Origin: Chloroflexota bacterium
GTDB lineage: Bacteria > Chloroflexota > Dehalococcoidia > Lucifugimonadales > Lucifugimonadaceae
NCBI GenBank assembly: GCA_002717385.1
Contig: PBDR01000001.1
Coordinates: 1-64,000 of the forward strand
Direction: 5' to 3'
Length of the DNA: 64,000 nucleotides
The translations under genes were made by a program, and so were the position numbers. The notes beneath the pieces are model-generated. The model saw only the letters and a list, made by a program, of their open reading frames with translations, had not been told where the DNA came from and made no database searches. Of this stretch, positions 52,407 to 61,171 are shown piece by piece; position 1 is the first letter of the stretch, and each line of letters begins with the position of its first letter.

Positions 52407-52799
52407 TTATAATGTCCATCGCTTCATATATTTGTTATTGGATACGATAGAAGTAATATGTACTTCATCCAAATCTCTACCTATGTATCTTTCCTTTAAT
52501 TTCTTCTAGTCTAGTGGGATCATTATTTTGGGAGTTGATATTCCTAAAACACCGATTATTTCTTTGTTTTTAGAAAGTAAATTTACATTGACTGTAAATC
52601 TATTACACTTATTTTGAGAATTATTTTTTGCCTGGTAAATTAGTTCTCCGCCTTCTGGAAATTTTTGGTTAGTAATTAAGCTTTTTATTGTTATATCAGT
52701 TTCATGCTCAGCCTAAGCTGAATATTTATTTTTTTTGTTTGTACAAGAAAAAAGAAATAAAGCGAATAATAGTAATAGTATTAATTTATATATATTAAT
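52407..52799 (-). pseudogene. Decayed fifth copy of the tandem lipoprotein family
   Basis: On the minus strand one frame reads a signal peptide and lipobox (LILLLLLFALFLFSC), then KYSA-stop, then TDITIKSLITNQKFPEGGELIYQAKNNSQNKC, VNVNLLSKNKEIIGVLGISTPKIMIPLD-stop, and LKERYIGRDLDEVHITSIV. These pieces align along their length with the four intact neighbours (KNTSDKEC, INVDLLS, LKEGYIGK, VTEL). Two in-frame TAG stops, no usable start codon after an upstream TAA, and loss of the CLNSEPPP motif and last Cys mark it as a pseudogene. It explains most of the apparent 700-bp gap before the binding-protein gene. Confidence 0.75.
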
Positions 52800-52819
52800 T
52801 TATATATATTGAACTTTTT

Positions 52820-53278
52820 TCAGGCTCTACTTTGCCAAGGGTCATAATCACATGTAAGTTCTGTTACAACAGCTGTACTTGCTTCTTTACCAATATATCC
52901 TTCTTTTAAAGTTTCTTTTCCTGATGGTGGGATTGATTTAGGTGCTTTCAATCCTAGACTAACTATTACTTTTTTTGTTTCCGAGAGAAGGTCAACATTA
53001 ATTATTAGACCACCACATTCTTTATCAGAAGTGTTTTTAATATTAATGATTACTTGACCACCTAGGGAACCCTTGGGTTTAATTATTATCTCTGTTACCT
53101 CAACTCCAGTGTCATTTTCAAATTCATTTGTAGTTTCTTGAGATATCGTTTCTTTTTTATTAGTTGAATTTTCTATTTGTTGCCCAGGAAGTGGAGGAGG
53201 TTCGCTATTCAAACATCCTGACAAAGCAACTAAACCTAAACCGAACAAAAAAAATAATATTTTTCTATCAAAAATCAT
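52820..53278 (-). CDS. Tandem family lipoprotein, copy A
   Basis: A secreted lipoprotein of ~152 aa from ATG 53278; a TTG at 53299 is the track start and neither has a clear ribosome-binding site. The signal peptide is followed by lipobox LSGC and LNSEPPPLPGQQI, then a Ser/Thr/Glu linker, then a ~95-residue beta-rich domain (EIIIKPKGSLGGQVIINIKNTSDKECGGLIINVDLLSE...LKEGYIGKEASTAVVTELTCD). Two Cys are conserved among the copies and may pair. The domain resembles small extracytoplasmic immunoglobulin-like (FxLyD-type) modules, but no family can be named with confidence. Confidence 0.75.
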   Translation of the reverse strand: MIFDRKILFFLFGLGLVALSGCLNSEPPPLPGQQIENSTNKKETISQETTNEFENDTGVEVTEIIIKPKGSLGGQVIINIKNTSDKECGGLIINVDLLSETKKVIVSLGLKAPKSIPPSGKETLKEGYIGKEASTAVVTELTCDYDPWQSRA

Positions 53279-53314
53279 TTTAAAAAAAAATTGATTCAAA
53301 ATTAGAAATTCAAT

Positions 53315-53752
53315 TTACGACCAAAGTGATGACATGTTATCACAATTAATACTCTTGATTTCCGCTTTAACAGCACCTTTACCTATAAATAAACCTTTAA
53401 TCTCCATTTCTTCTCCAGGCCCAACTAGTGTTGGAGAATTAACTCCCACACTGACTATTAATTCATCTGTATCGGATAACATATCAACTTGAATAACTAA
53501 ACCACATTCTTCGTCAGATTCATTTTGGACTAGGAAAACAATATCACCACCTAAAGTTCCTTTGGGTTTAATTGTTATATCTTTTACGACAATTCCAGTA
53601 TCGTTTTCGAATTCAATTTTAGCTTCCTGCGAAATATCCTCTTTTTTATCAGTTGAATTTTCTATTTGTTGCCCAGGAGGTGGAGGAGGTTCACTATTCA
53701 AACAACCCGAAACAAAAAAAATTAATGTAAAGACTAGAACTGTAAACTTCAT
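53315..53752 (-). CDS. Tandem family lipoprotein, copy B
   Basis: A 145-aa lipoprotein. Signal peptide MKFTVLVFTLIFFVSG, then Cys and LNSEPPPPPGQQIENSTDKKE, and the same domain (DITIKPKGTLGGDIVFLVQNESDEECGLVIQVDMLSD...IKGLFIGKGAVKAEIKSINCD). It is the most diverged intact copy (EECGL in place of ECGGL/ECTGL, no LKEGYIGK). It is 36 bp from copy A and 37 bp from copy C, all in one direction, so cotranscription is likely. Confidence 0.78.
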   Translation of the reverse strand: MKFTVLVFTLIFFVSGCLNSEPPPPPGQQIENSTDKKEDISQEAKIEFENDTGIVVKDITIKPKGTLGGDIVFLVQNESDEECGLVIQVDMLSDTDELIVSVGVNSPTLVGPGEEMEIKGLFIGKGAVKAEIKSINCDNMSSLWS

Positions 53753-53789
53753 ATAAACTTTCTAAATCTCATTTTTTTAATCTATTTCA

Positions 53790-54245
53790 TTATGGACAAT
53801 AGGCTTGTGCCATGGTACATGCCGCATCACATGTAATTTCAGTTACAACCACTTCCTTTGCACCTTTACCAATAAACATTTCTTTTAAAGTTTGTTTTCC
53901 AGATGGGGGGATACCTCCTCTAGAATTATATTTCAATCCCATACTAGCTACAACACTGTTCGATTCTGTAAGAACGTCAACATTAATGGCAAGACCTGCA
54001 CAGGCTTCTGATGCAGAATTTGTAACATTTATAATTACATCACCCCCAAGAGTACCTTTAGGTGCAATAGTTATATCATCTATAACAATTCCAGTGTCGT
54101 TCACAAATTCATTTGTAGTTTCTTGACTAATAGATTCTTTGGTTTCAGAAGATGTATCTATTTGTTGCCCAGGAGGTGGAGGAGGTTCACTATTCAAACA
54201 TCCAGAAAAAACAATTAAACCAAACAAAAAAAATGTTATTTTCAT
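53790..54245 (-). CDS. Tandem family lipoprotein, copy C
   Basis: A lipoprotein of ~151 aa. The ATG at 54245 is chosen over the track TTG at 54266 because AAGGAGAG lies seven bases before it. Signal peptide and lipobox FSGC precede LNSEPPPPPGQQIDTSSETKE, then DITIAPKGTLGGDVIINVTNSASEACAGLAINVDVLTE...LKEMFIGKGAKEVVVTEITCD. It ends with two extra cysteines (AACTMAQAYC). It is spaced 21 bp from copy D. Confidence 0.8.
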   Translation of the reverse strand: MKITFFLFGLIVFSGCLNSEPPPPPGQQIDTSSETKESISQETTNEFVNDTGIVIDDITIAPKGTLGGDVIINVTNSASEACAGLAINVDVLTESNSVVASMGLKYNSRGGIPPSGKQTLKEMFIGKGAKEVVVTEITCDAACTMAQAYCP

Positions 54246-54266
54246 ATTAAAACTCTCCTTAGACAA

Positions 54267-54779
54267 TTATCTACCGCCTTTATCTTTTTTCCCACCAGCA
54301 TCTCCAGAAGTGTCTCCTAAAATTGATGCATCACATGTAAGTTCTGTTACAACTACTTCAGTTGCTCCTTTACCAATATAACCTTCCTTCAAAGTTTCAC
54401 TTCCAGATGCAGGTACAGTTTTCGGAGATTTCAATCCCAAATTAACTATTACATTCCCTGTATCAGAAACTAGATCAACATTAATAATTAGACCAGTACA
54501 ATCTTCTGAAGAAGTATTTTTAACATTTATAATCACATCACCACCTAAAGATCCTTTTGGTTTAATTGTTAAATCTTCTAATACAATTCCAGTGTTATTC
54601 ACAAATTCATTTGTGCTTTCTTGGATAATGGCTTCTTTTTGTTGATCAGTGGTGGTATCGATTTGTTGAGGAGGTGGAGGTGGTTCACTATTTAGACATC
54701 CGAAAAAAAAGGTAAGAATAATTACAATACTCAAAGTAAGTTTTAGGCGATTAAATATTTTATTGATAATAATGAACAT
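54267..54779 (-). CDS. Tandem family lipoprotein, copy D (first in transcript)
   Basis: A 170-aa lipoprotein with a longer N-terminus and signal (LTLSIVIILTFFFGC), LNSEPPPPPQQIDTTTDQQKE, the shared domain (DLTIKPKGSLGGDVIINVKNTSSEDCTGLIINVDLVSDTGNVIVNLGLKSPKTVPASGSETLKEGYIGKGATEVVVTELTCD) and a unique Gly/Lys/Asp tail (DTSGDAGGKKDKGGR). It is the first gene in transcription order. A separate promoter must lie in the 165-bp gap before the divergent oxidoreductase gene. Confidence 0.8.
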   Translation of the reverse strand: MFIIINKIFNRLKLTLSIVIILTFFFGCLNSEPPPPPQQIDTTTDQQKEAIIQESTNEFVNNTGIVLEDLTIKPKGSLGGDVIINVKNTSSEDCTGLIINVDLVSDTGNVIVNLGLKSPKTVPASGSETLKEGYIGKGATEVVVTELTCDASILGDTSGDAGGKKDKGGR

Positions 54780-54944
54780 TATTAAGCTTTTTATCAGAAA
54801 TAAACAATTTGATCAAATAAAATTATAAATTTAACTGGGATTTATATATGATTTATATATTAAATGATTTAAATAATTTTGGAAATCAAAATACGGTATT
54901 GTTATATTTTGTTTATTTTAGGAGAATTTTGCGAGGATTATAAT

Positions 54945-56207
54945 ATGTCAATGAATTTAGCTATAGTAGGTTGTGGTGGTATGGGATTAAGACATGCTTT
55001 AGGTTATATAGAATTATTAGATAAATCAGAATCTTTTAAACTGGTTTCTGTTTGTGATCCTTATTATGATTCTGCTAAACATGTCGCCGATATAGTTTAT
55101 AAATCTACAAGTGATAGACCAAGAATTTACACTGATTTTTCAGAAATGCATGATCAAGAAAATTTAGATGCGATTGATATAACTACTAATACTTTAAGCC
55201 ATCATTCTATAGCTATTTCTGCTATGAAAAGAGGTATTCATGTCATGACAGAAAAACCTATGGCAGTGACTTTAAAAGCATGTAGGAAAATGAAAGAAGT
55301 TAGTGAAAAGAATAATGTAGTACTTTCAATAGCAGAACAATATAGAAGGGATCCAATGTGTAGATTTACAAAAGCTTTACTGGATTCGGGCATAATTGGA
55401 GATCCGTCTTTCGCAGTAAAATTATCTGTAGGCGGAGGAATTGAATTGCCGCATAACACTGTTTGGAGATCTAAAAAAAACAGTGCTGGTAGTATGATAA
55501 TTGATCAAGGAGTACATGAATCGGACATGATTCAGTACCTATTGGGAGATATACAAACTATCTATTCTGAAACAAAAATGGTCCACACTAATCTATATTT
55601 GGGTAAAATCAATCCAATTTTAGCAAAATTTTATGAACATAGATCAGATGAATATCCTGAGGATAAAAATTTTATTCAAGCAGATCAGGAAGATACAGCT
55701 TTTGCAGTTCTTAAAATGAAGTCTGGTGTGATTGTCAATTTCGTTACATCTTATGCTTCTATAGGTATTTCTAATGGTGTAAACACTATCCAAGGAACAA
55801 AAGGTTCAATGGCTTTTGTATATGGAAGGACTGGTAATCCACCAAAAATATATATCATAGGAAAAGATGAACCACTTTCAGAAGAAGAAATGCTTTCTGC
55901 AGTTCCTGATTGGAAACTTGACGAATTAACTGCTAAGTTCTGGGGATCGAATAGGATGGGTCATTATAATATGCCATTTGAAGTAGCTGACAAAAAGTTA
56001 ATTGCTATAGAACTAGAAGAGTTGGCAAGATCTATTACCGGTATAGAAAAGCATGAAGTAGGACCTGATATTGGTATGAAAGCTCTGGCTTTACCTTACG
56101 CTATCTTTGAATCAGGACTAACATCAAATGCAATTGAAATGTCAGAAGTAATCAATGGAAACATAAGTAAATATCAGGATGAAATTGATAGTAATCTTGG
56201 GATATAA
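54945..56207 (+). CDS. Gfo/Idh/MocA-family oxidoreductase
   Basis: About 420 aa from the ATG at 54945, chosen because GAGG sits eight bases before it; the track start 66 bp upstream adds a non-homologous extension. The Rossmann motif is AIVGCGGMGLRHALG, followed by GIHVMTEKPMAVTLKACRKM (catalytic EKP Lys) and a C-terminal dimer domain. The family oxidises or isomerises sugars and inositols with NAD(P). It is convergent with an MFS transporter by a 1-bp gap. The substrate is unknown. Confidence 0.88.
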   Translation: MSMNLAIVGCGGMGLRHALGYIELLDKSESFKLVSVCDPYYDSAKHVADIVYKSTSDRPRIYTDFSEMHDQENLDAIDITTNTLSHHSIAISAMKRGIHVMTEKPMAVTLKACRKMKEVSEKNNVVLSIAEQYRRDPMCRFTKALLDSGIIGDPSFAVKLSVGGGIELPHNTVWRSKKNSAGSMIIDQGVHESDMIQYLLGDIQTIYSETKMVHTNLYLGKINPILAKFYEHRSDEYPEDKNFIQADQEDTAFAVLKMKSGVIVNFVTSYASIGISNGVNTIQGTKGSMAFVYGRTGNPPKIYIIGKDEPLSEEEMLSAVPDWKLDELTAKFWGSNRMGHYNMPFEVADKKLIAIELEELARSITGIEKHEVGPDIGMKALALPYAIFESGLTSNAIEMSEVINGNISKYQDEIDSNLGI

Positions 56208-56208
56208 A

Positions 56209-57489
56209 TCACCCAATATTTTTCTCTACAGGGATTTTTTTAAGAAATATCATTGATAAAGCTCCAATTATTCCAACCACAGTGAATATTGGGAAGGTGA
56301 TTTCATAAGAATTTGTAGTGTCGTATATAATTCCAGCAGAAATAGCCCCAACAGATTGACCAAAACTAATAAAAGGTTCAGTTATACCTCTAATAGCACC
56401 AAGAGATTTTCTACCGAAGTAGTTAGCTATTGCAACTGGAGGTACAACCAATAAACCTCCTAAACCAATTCCAAAAATTAAAGCAACAGGATACGCAATT
56501 AAAATGCTATCAACATACAGGAATAATAAAGATGATAATCCTAACCAGATATTCAACAAAATATATACAGATTTAACTGAAATTTTATCTAGTAGATTAC
56601 CCCAAATAATACTACCTATTGCTGAACCTAATGCCATTATTGAAAGAGAAGCAGCGGCAGCAGTTGCGTTAATTCCCTGATCACGCAAAAATGCTGCCTG
56701 ATGAATATTTACACCTGTGTGTATAAAAAATACTAAAAAACTTCCTATGCATAAAATCCACAATGAAGATGTTTTTATAGCTTCTTTTGCAGACCAAGAA
56801 ATTTCGTCTTTAAATTTTGATTTATCTTCTGTATCTATTTTTTTGTCATCATTAGATTTTGTTCCAATTTCTTCTGGAGTTTCGACTAAAAAAATATATG
56901 AAGCTGGAAGAGCTATAACCCATACAGATATTCCTATCCAAAACCAAGCCATTCTCCAATTATTATTATCAGAACCAATTAATAATTGTGCAAAAAGAGG
57001 AAACAAACCCATACCAATGGAGTGAGATAATCCTAGAATTGATGTGGCTTTTCCTCTACCTTTTACAAACCATTTTGCTACAACAGTACTTGCCCCTATC
57101 TGTATAGGGGATTGAAAGATTACTCTACCAATACCAAAAAGTATGTAAAATTGTATAGGATTTGAAATCCATCTAATTGAAATTAAAGTTGCTCCTAATA
57201 ATAATATTGATCCTGTAAGTAGATTTCTTGAACCGAACTTTTGGATTATGAACCCTACAATAGGTGACACGAATACAGCTACGATTCCTGCAACAGCTGC
57301 AGCTCCGACGATTAGAGTTCTACTCCAACCAAGTGATTCACTCATTGGGAAAACAAAAATAGCCATTGTTAATGTTGCTGCAGCATTTCTTGAAAACATT
57401 GAAGTACTACTAGCGAAAACTATTAACCAACCATAATAAAAAGGGGTAAATTTAGAGATTTTATTACCAGGTTTTAGTAAAAGAGACAT
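56209..57489 (-). CDS. MFS transporter, monocarboxylate/oxalate-formate-like
   Basis: A 426-aa major facilitator with about 12 helices and a central cytoplasmic loop rich in charge (GTKSNDDKKIDTEDKSKF). It starts with YYGWLIVFASSTSMFSRNAAATLTMAIFVFPMSESLGWSRTLIVG, like bacterial MCT/OFA-type carriers. It is likely an organic-acid permease, which fits the neighbouring sugar-acid and oxidoreductase genes, but the substrate is not shown by the sequence. Confidence 0.85.
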   Translation of the reverse strand: MSLLLKPGNKISKFTPFYYGWLIVFASSTSMFSRNAAATLTMAIFVFPMSESLGWSRTLIVGAAAVAGIVAVFVSPIVGFIIQKFGSRNLLTGSILLLGATLISIRWISNPIQFYILFGIGRVIFQSPIQIGASTVVAKWFVKGRGKATSILGLSHSIGMGLFPLFAQLLIGSDNNNWRMAWFWIGISVWVIALPASYIFLVETPEEIGTKSNDDKKIDTEDKSKFKDEISWSAKEAIKTSSLWILCIGSFLVFFIHTGVNIHQAAFLRDQGINATAAAASLSIMALGSAIGSIIWGNLLDKISVKSVYILLNIWLGLSSLLFLYVDSILIAYPVALIFGIGLGGLLVVPPVAIANYFGRKSLGAIRGITEPFISFGQSVGAISAGIIYDTTNSYEITFPIFTVVGIIGALSMIFLKKIPVEKNIG

Positions 57490-57645
57490 AAAAAAATATG
57501 TGAAGGTCTTAAAATTATAATTATTAATTATTTAATCTAATCTAAATATATACTTATTGGTATAGTTAGTTTAATTTAAATGGATAAAGAAATTTCTATT
57601 ATGAATTAATTATTTACATCTCTATAAGAAGTAAAAAGGTGATTT

Positions 57646-60309
57646 ATGTTAAAAAAACAATTACAAACTAATTTTGGGCAGTTTGATTATTTTGATATTT
57701 CTTACTTTGAGAAATTAGGATCAATAAAAATTAAAAATACACCTTACACAATAAGGGTTCTTCTTGAAAATTGCTTAAGAAATTCTGAAAAAAAAATTGT
57801 CAATCAAGATCATTTAAATTTACTTTCTTCGTGGAATCCTGAAAAAAATACTAATGGCGAGTTTCCTTTTATGCCTGGTAGGGTAATTCTTCAAGATTTT
57901 ACTGGTGTACCTGTTGCAGTTGACCTAGCTGCAATGAGAGACGCTGTATCTGATATTAATAAAGATCCTTCAATAATCAATCCTATTGTTAGAACAGATA
58001 TGGTGATTGATCATTCAGTTCAAGTCGATTATTTTAATTCTAATGGAGCTCTTTCTAACAACATTGAAAGAGAATATGAAAGAAATTCGGAGAGATATAA
58101 ATTACTTAAATGGGCTCAGAAATCATTTGCTAATTTTCGAATTGTTCCACCTGGTACAGGAATAGTTCATCAAGTGAATCTTGAATATTTGGGTGATGTT
58201 GTATTACAAGAAGACACAGGTACTAATATAGTAGTTTATCCTGATACCTGTATTGGTACAGATTCGCATACAACAATGATTAATGGTTTAGGGGTTTTGG
58301 CTTGGGGAGTAGGAGGAATTGAAGCAGAGGCTGTTATGTTAGGTCAACCTAGTTACATCGTTTTACCTGATGTTGTAGGAGTTAAAATTACCGGTGAATT
58401 AAATGAAGGAGTTACTGCTACTGATTTAGTTTTATCTATTACAGAAAAATTGCGTAATTTAGGAGTTGTTGAAAAATTTGTAGAATTTTTTGGGAATGGA
58501 TTATCTAATTTATCTTTAGCAGATAGAGCTACAATAGCTAATATGTCACCAGAATATGGCGCCACATGTGGTTTTTTCCCTGTTGATAACCAGACCATTA
58601 AATATTTAAGGGATACTGGGAGAAGTGAAAAGCAGATAGATTTAATAGAATCTTATTGTAAGTCAAATAATTTGTTTCATGATGAAGAAAACGACCCCGA
58701 ATATTCACAGGTTATGGAATTTAATTTGAATGAAGTAGTTTCTAGTCTTAGCGGACCTAAACGTCCTCAAGATAGGATATCTTTACAAGATGTTAAAGAC
58801 AATTTTGAGAAATCATTTCCTCAAACTATGCTCAATAAACATGAAATAACGATAGATGATATAAATTGTTCGATTTCTGATGGATCAGTAGTGATTGCTG
58901 CAATTACGAGTTGTACAAATACTTCTAATCCTTCGGTTATGATGGGTGCTGGACTTTTGGCAAAAAATGCAGTTTTAAATGGATTATCTCGTAAACCATG
59001 GGTTAAAACTAGTTTGGCTCCTGGATCCAAAGTAGTTACAAGTTACCTGAAATCTTCAGGTTTGGATAAATTTCTTGAAGAATTAGGTTTTAATACTGTT
59101 GGTTATGGATGTACTACTTGCATAGGTAATTCTGGTCCGTTACCCCAATCTGTATCAGACACAGTTAATGATAATAATTTAGTAGTTGCTGCGGTACTTA
59201 GTGGGAATAGAAATTTCGAAGGTCGTGTTCATCCTCAAGTAAAAGCAAATTATTTAGGTTCACCTATGTTAGTAGTTGTGTATGCACTATTTGGTCGAAT
59301 TGATATTGATATTGTAAATGAGCCTATAGGAGTTAATGTTGAAGGAAGAAAAATTTATCTACAAGATATATGGCCCACTTCTGAAGAAATTTCTGAAACT
59401 TTAAACAATTTCCTTACTCCAGAAATATTTAAAGAACAATATTCTAACGTTTACTTTGGTACAAAAAAATGGAGGGATTTACCAAATTCTGAAGGAGATT
59501 TATTTTCATGGGATTTTGATTCTTCTTATATTCAAAAACCTCCTTTTTTTGATAATTTTCAATTATCTCCTTCTAAAAGACAAGAAATAAAAAAAGCTAG
59601 AGTTTTAGTATATCTTGGTGATTCAGTGACGACTGACCATATTTCTCCGGCAGGCTCAATTCCTATAAATGCACCTTCTGGTAAATTTTTAATTTTAAAT
59701 GAAGTACCACGTAGAGAATTTAATTCCTATGGATCACGCAGAGGTAATCATGATGTTATGGTTAGAGGAACATTTGGGAATATACGCTTGCGTAACATGT
59801 TAACACCAGATGATGAAGGAGATTGGACTATACATGTGCCTAGTAAAAAGCGTATGAGAATTTATGATGCTTCTAAAGAATATATAAAAACTAAAACACC
59901 AACCATAATATTGGCAGGTAAAGAATATGGTACTGGTAGTTCCAGAGATTGGGCAGCTAAAGGACCTTCATTACTTGGTGTTAGAGCTGTGATAGCGGAA
60001 AGTTTTGAACGAATTCACAGATCTAATCTTATAGGTATGGGGATCATACCATGTGAATTTATGGAAGGTCAGAATTCTACTTCTCTTGGATTAAATGGGT
60101 TTGAGGAATATGAAATATGTGATTTAGAAGAAGAAATTAAACCCGGATCAATAAAAAAAGTAAGAGTTACTAAAGAAAATTCTCTCGAATTCTTTTTTGA
60201 TGTTTTGATTAGAATTGATACAGAAATAGAATCTGATTATTATAAACACGGTGGTCTTTTACCATATGTTCTTAGACAGATGATTTCAGATATTGATCCA
60301 GATAATTAA
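57646..60309 (+). CDS. acnA: Aconitate hydratase A
   Basis: An 887-aa aconitase of the AcnA/IRP1 type, interconverting citrate and isocitrate in the TCA cycle. The [4Fe-4S] cysteines appear in ITSCTNTSNPSVM (~residue 423) and GCTTCIGNSGP (~489 and ~492). Other marks are GTDSHTTMINGLGVLAWGVGGIEAEAVML, DSVTTDHISPAG and AGKEYGTGSSRDWAAKGP. Length is normal. GTGATTT with AAAGGTG precedes the ATG. Its 3' end overlaps the convergent epimerase gene by 38 bp. Confidence 0.96.
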   Translation: MLKKQLQTNFGQFDYFDISYFEKLGSIKIKNTPYTIRVLLENCLRNSEKKIVNQDHLNLLSSWNPEKNTNGEFPFMPGRVILQDFTGVPVAVDLAAMRDAVSDINKDPSIINPIVRTDMVIDHSVQVDYFNSNGALSNNIEREYERNSERYKLLKWAQKSFANFRIVPPGTGIVHQVNLEYLGDVVLQEDTGTNIVVYPDTCIGTDSHTTMINGLGVLAWGVGGIEAEAVMLGQPSYIVLPDVVGVKITGELNEGVTATDLVLSITEKLRNLGVVEKFVEFFGNGLSNLSLADRATIANMSPEYGATCGFFPVDNQTIKYLRDTGRSEKQIDLIESYCKSNNLFHDEENDPEYSQVMEFNLNEVVSSLSGPKRPQDRISLQDVKDNFEKSFPQTMLNKHEITIDDINCSISDGSVVIAAITSCTNTSNPSVMMGAGLLAKNAVLNGLSRKPWVKTSLAPGSKVVTSYLKSSGLDKFLEELGFNTVGYGCTTCIGNSGPLPQSVSDTVNDNNLVVAAVLSGNRNFEGRVHPQVKANYLGSPMLVVVYALFGRIDIDIVNEPIGVNVEGRKIYLQDIWPTSEEISETLNNFLTPEIFKEQYSNVYFGTKKWRDLPNSEGDLFSWDFDSSYIQKPPFFDNFQLSPSKRQEIKKARVLVYLGDSVTTDHISPAGSIPINAPSGKFLILNEVPRREFNSYGSRRGNHDVMVRGTFGNIRLRNMLTPDDEGDWTIHVPSKKRMRIYDASKEYIKTKTPTIILAGKEYGTGSSRDWAAKGPSLLGVRAVIAESFERIHRSNLIGMGIIPCEFMEGQNSTSLGLNGFEEYEICDLEEEIKPGSIKKVRVTKENSLEFFFDVLIRIDTEIESDYYKHGGLLPYVLRQMISDIDPDN

Positions 60310-61171
60310 ATTCAAATTTATAACCTGCTTCTACTAATTTTTTTGGTGCAACCTTAGAATTTGTTAGTATCATTTCTTTTCCCATTTCACCTAAGATGGA
60401 TCTTATAAAGAAATTAGGAATTTTAAAGATAATTTTTTTATTGTAATAATTTGATAATATTTCACAAAATTCATGAATATATATTGGTTTTTCATTAACA
60501 ATATTCACTGGTCCAGAAAGGTCGTTTTTTAGGATAAAATCAAAAATTTTAATCACATCTATTAAACTAACCCATGAAATCCATTTGTCACCTTTGGTAA
60601 GTAAAGCTCCAAAGCCATATTTAAAAGGAACAGAAATTAACGGTAACGTTCCTCCAGAATGATCTATAACCATTCCAAAACGAGTATTTGTGACAGAAAT
60701 GTTTTTGAGGTTAAATTCAGATGTTGTATCTTCCCATTTTCTTGCTGTATTAGCAAGAAATCCGTCTCCATATTTTGCTGTTTCATCAACCAATATATTT
60801 TTAGTGTTTCCATAAAAACCAGTTGCAGATGCAATAATAAATTTTTTTGGAGGATTTTTCATTTGAGATAGATGTTTAGCAATTAATCTAGTTGTCTCAA
60901 CTCTACTTGAAATTATTTTTTCCTTATGTTTTTTTGTCCATCTAAAAGAAAATATTCTACACCCACCTAAATGTATCACTACGTCACTTCCCAAAAAAGG
61001 TTCATAAGGTATTTGAGAATTTTCCGGATCCCATATATGAGTTTCGTGTTCGGATGACTTTTTGGAAGAATTGTTTCTTGTTAGTCTTACAATCTGATTA
61101 CCTGAATTTGACAGATATTCACACAAATTTTTTCCTATGAATCCAGAAGAACCTGAAATAACTATCTTCAA
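60272..61171 (-). CDS. NAD-dependent epimerase-like protein, TIGR01777/YfcH type
   Basis: An extended-SDR protein of ~300 aa from a TTG at 61171, which overlaps the previous stop as TTGA and gives the normal family N-terminus LKIVISGSSGFIGKNLCEYL. The track start at 61216 lies inside the RidA-like gene. Other marks are DVVIHLGGCRIFSFRWTKKHKEKIISSRVETTRLI and SATGFYGNT, diagnostic of the TIGR01777 (SulA/YfcH) family, whose function is not firmly known. Translational coupling to the RidA-like gene is suggested. Confidence 0.88.
   Translation of the reverse strand: MKIVISGSSGFIGKNLCEYLSNSGNQIVRLTRNNSSKKSSEHETHIWDPENSQIPYEPFLGSDVVIHLGGCRIFSFRWTKKHKEKIISSRVETTRLIAKHLSQMKNPPKKFIIASATGFYGNTKNILVDETAKYGDGFLANTARKWEDTTSEFNLKNISVTNTRFGMVIDHSGGTLPLISVPFKYGFGALLTKGDKWISWVSLIDVIKIFDFILKNDLSGPVNIVNEKPIYIHEFCEILSNYYNKKIIFKIPNFFIRSILGEMGKEMILTNSKVAPKKLVEAGYKFEFNYLDQYLKSSV

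Larger units (their letters stand above)
52407..54779 (-). repeat. Tandem paralog array: four lipoprotein genes plus one pseudogene
   Basis: Five head-to-tail copies of one gene family lie in 2.4 kb on the minus strand. The CLNSEPPPPPGQQ block and the (I/V)xPKGxLGGD and TxLTCD segments recur in each intact copy, and the 3'-most copy has decayed. It points to local duplication and loss. Confidence 0.8.

Noticed and set aside
52219-52419. 66-aa minus-strand ORF upstream of the binding-protein gene
   Set aside because: It starts inside the tail of the lipoprotein pseudogene and runs through the regulatory palindromes; the composition looks random.
53812-54381. Plus-strand ORFs of 104 and 80 aa in the lipoprotein array
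   Set aside because: They arise because the tandem copies share sequence on the other strand; they are mirrored shadows.
52407-54779. CRISPR array or simple repeat as an explanation of the repeated sequence
   Set aside because: Repeats are full coding genes of ~450-510 bp with divergent sequence, not short identical repeats with spacers.
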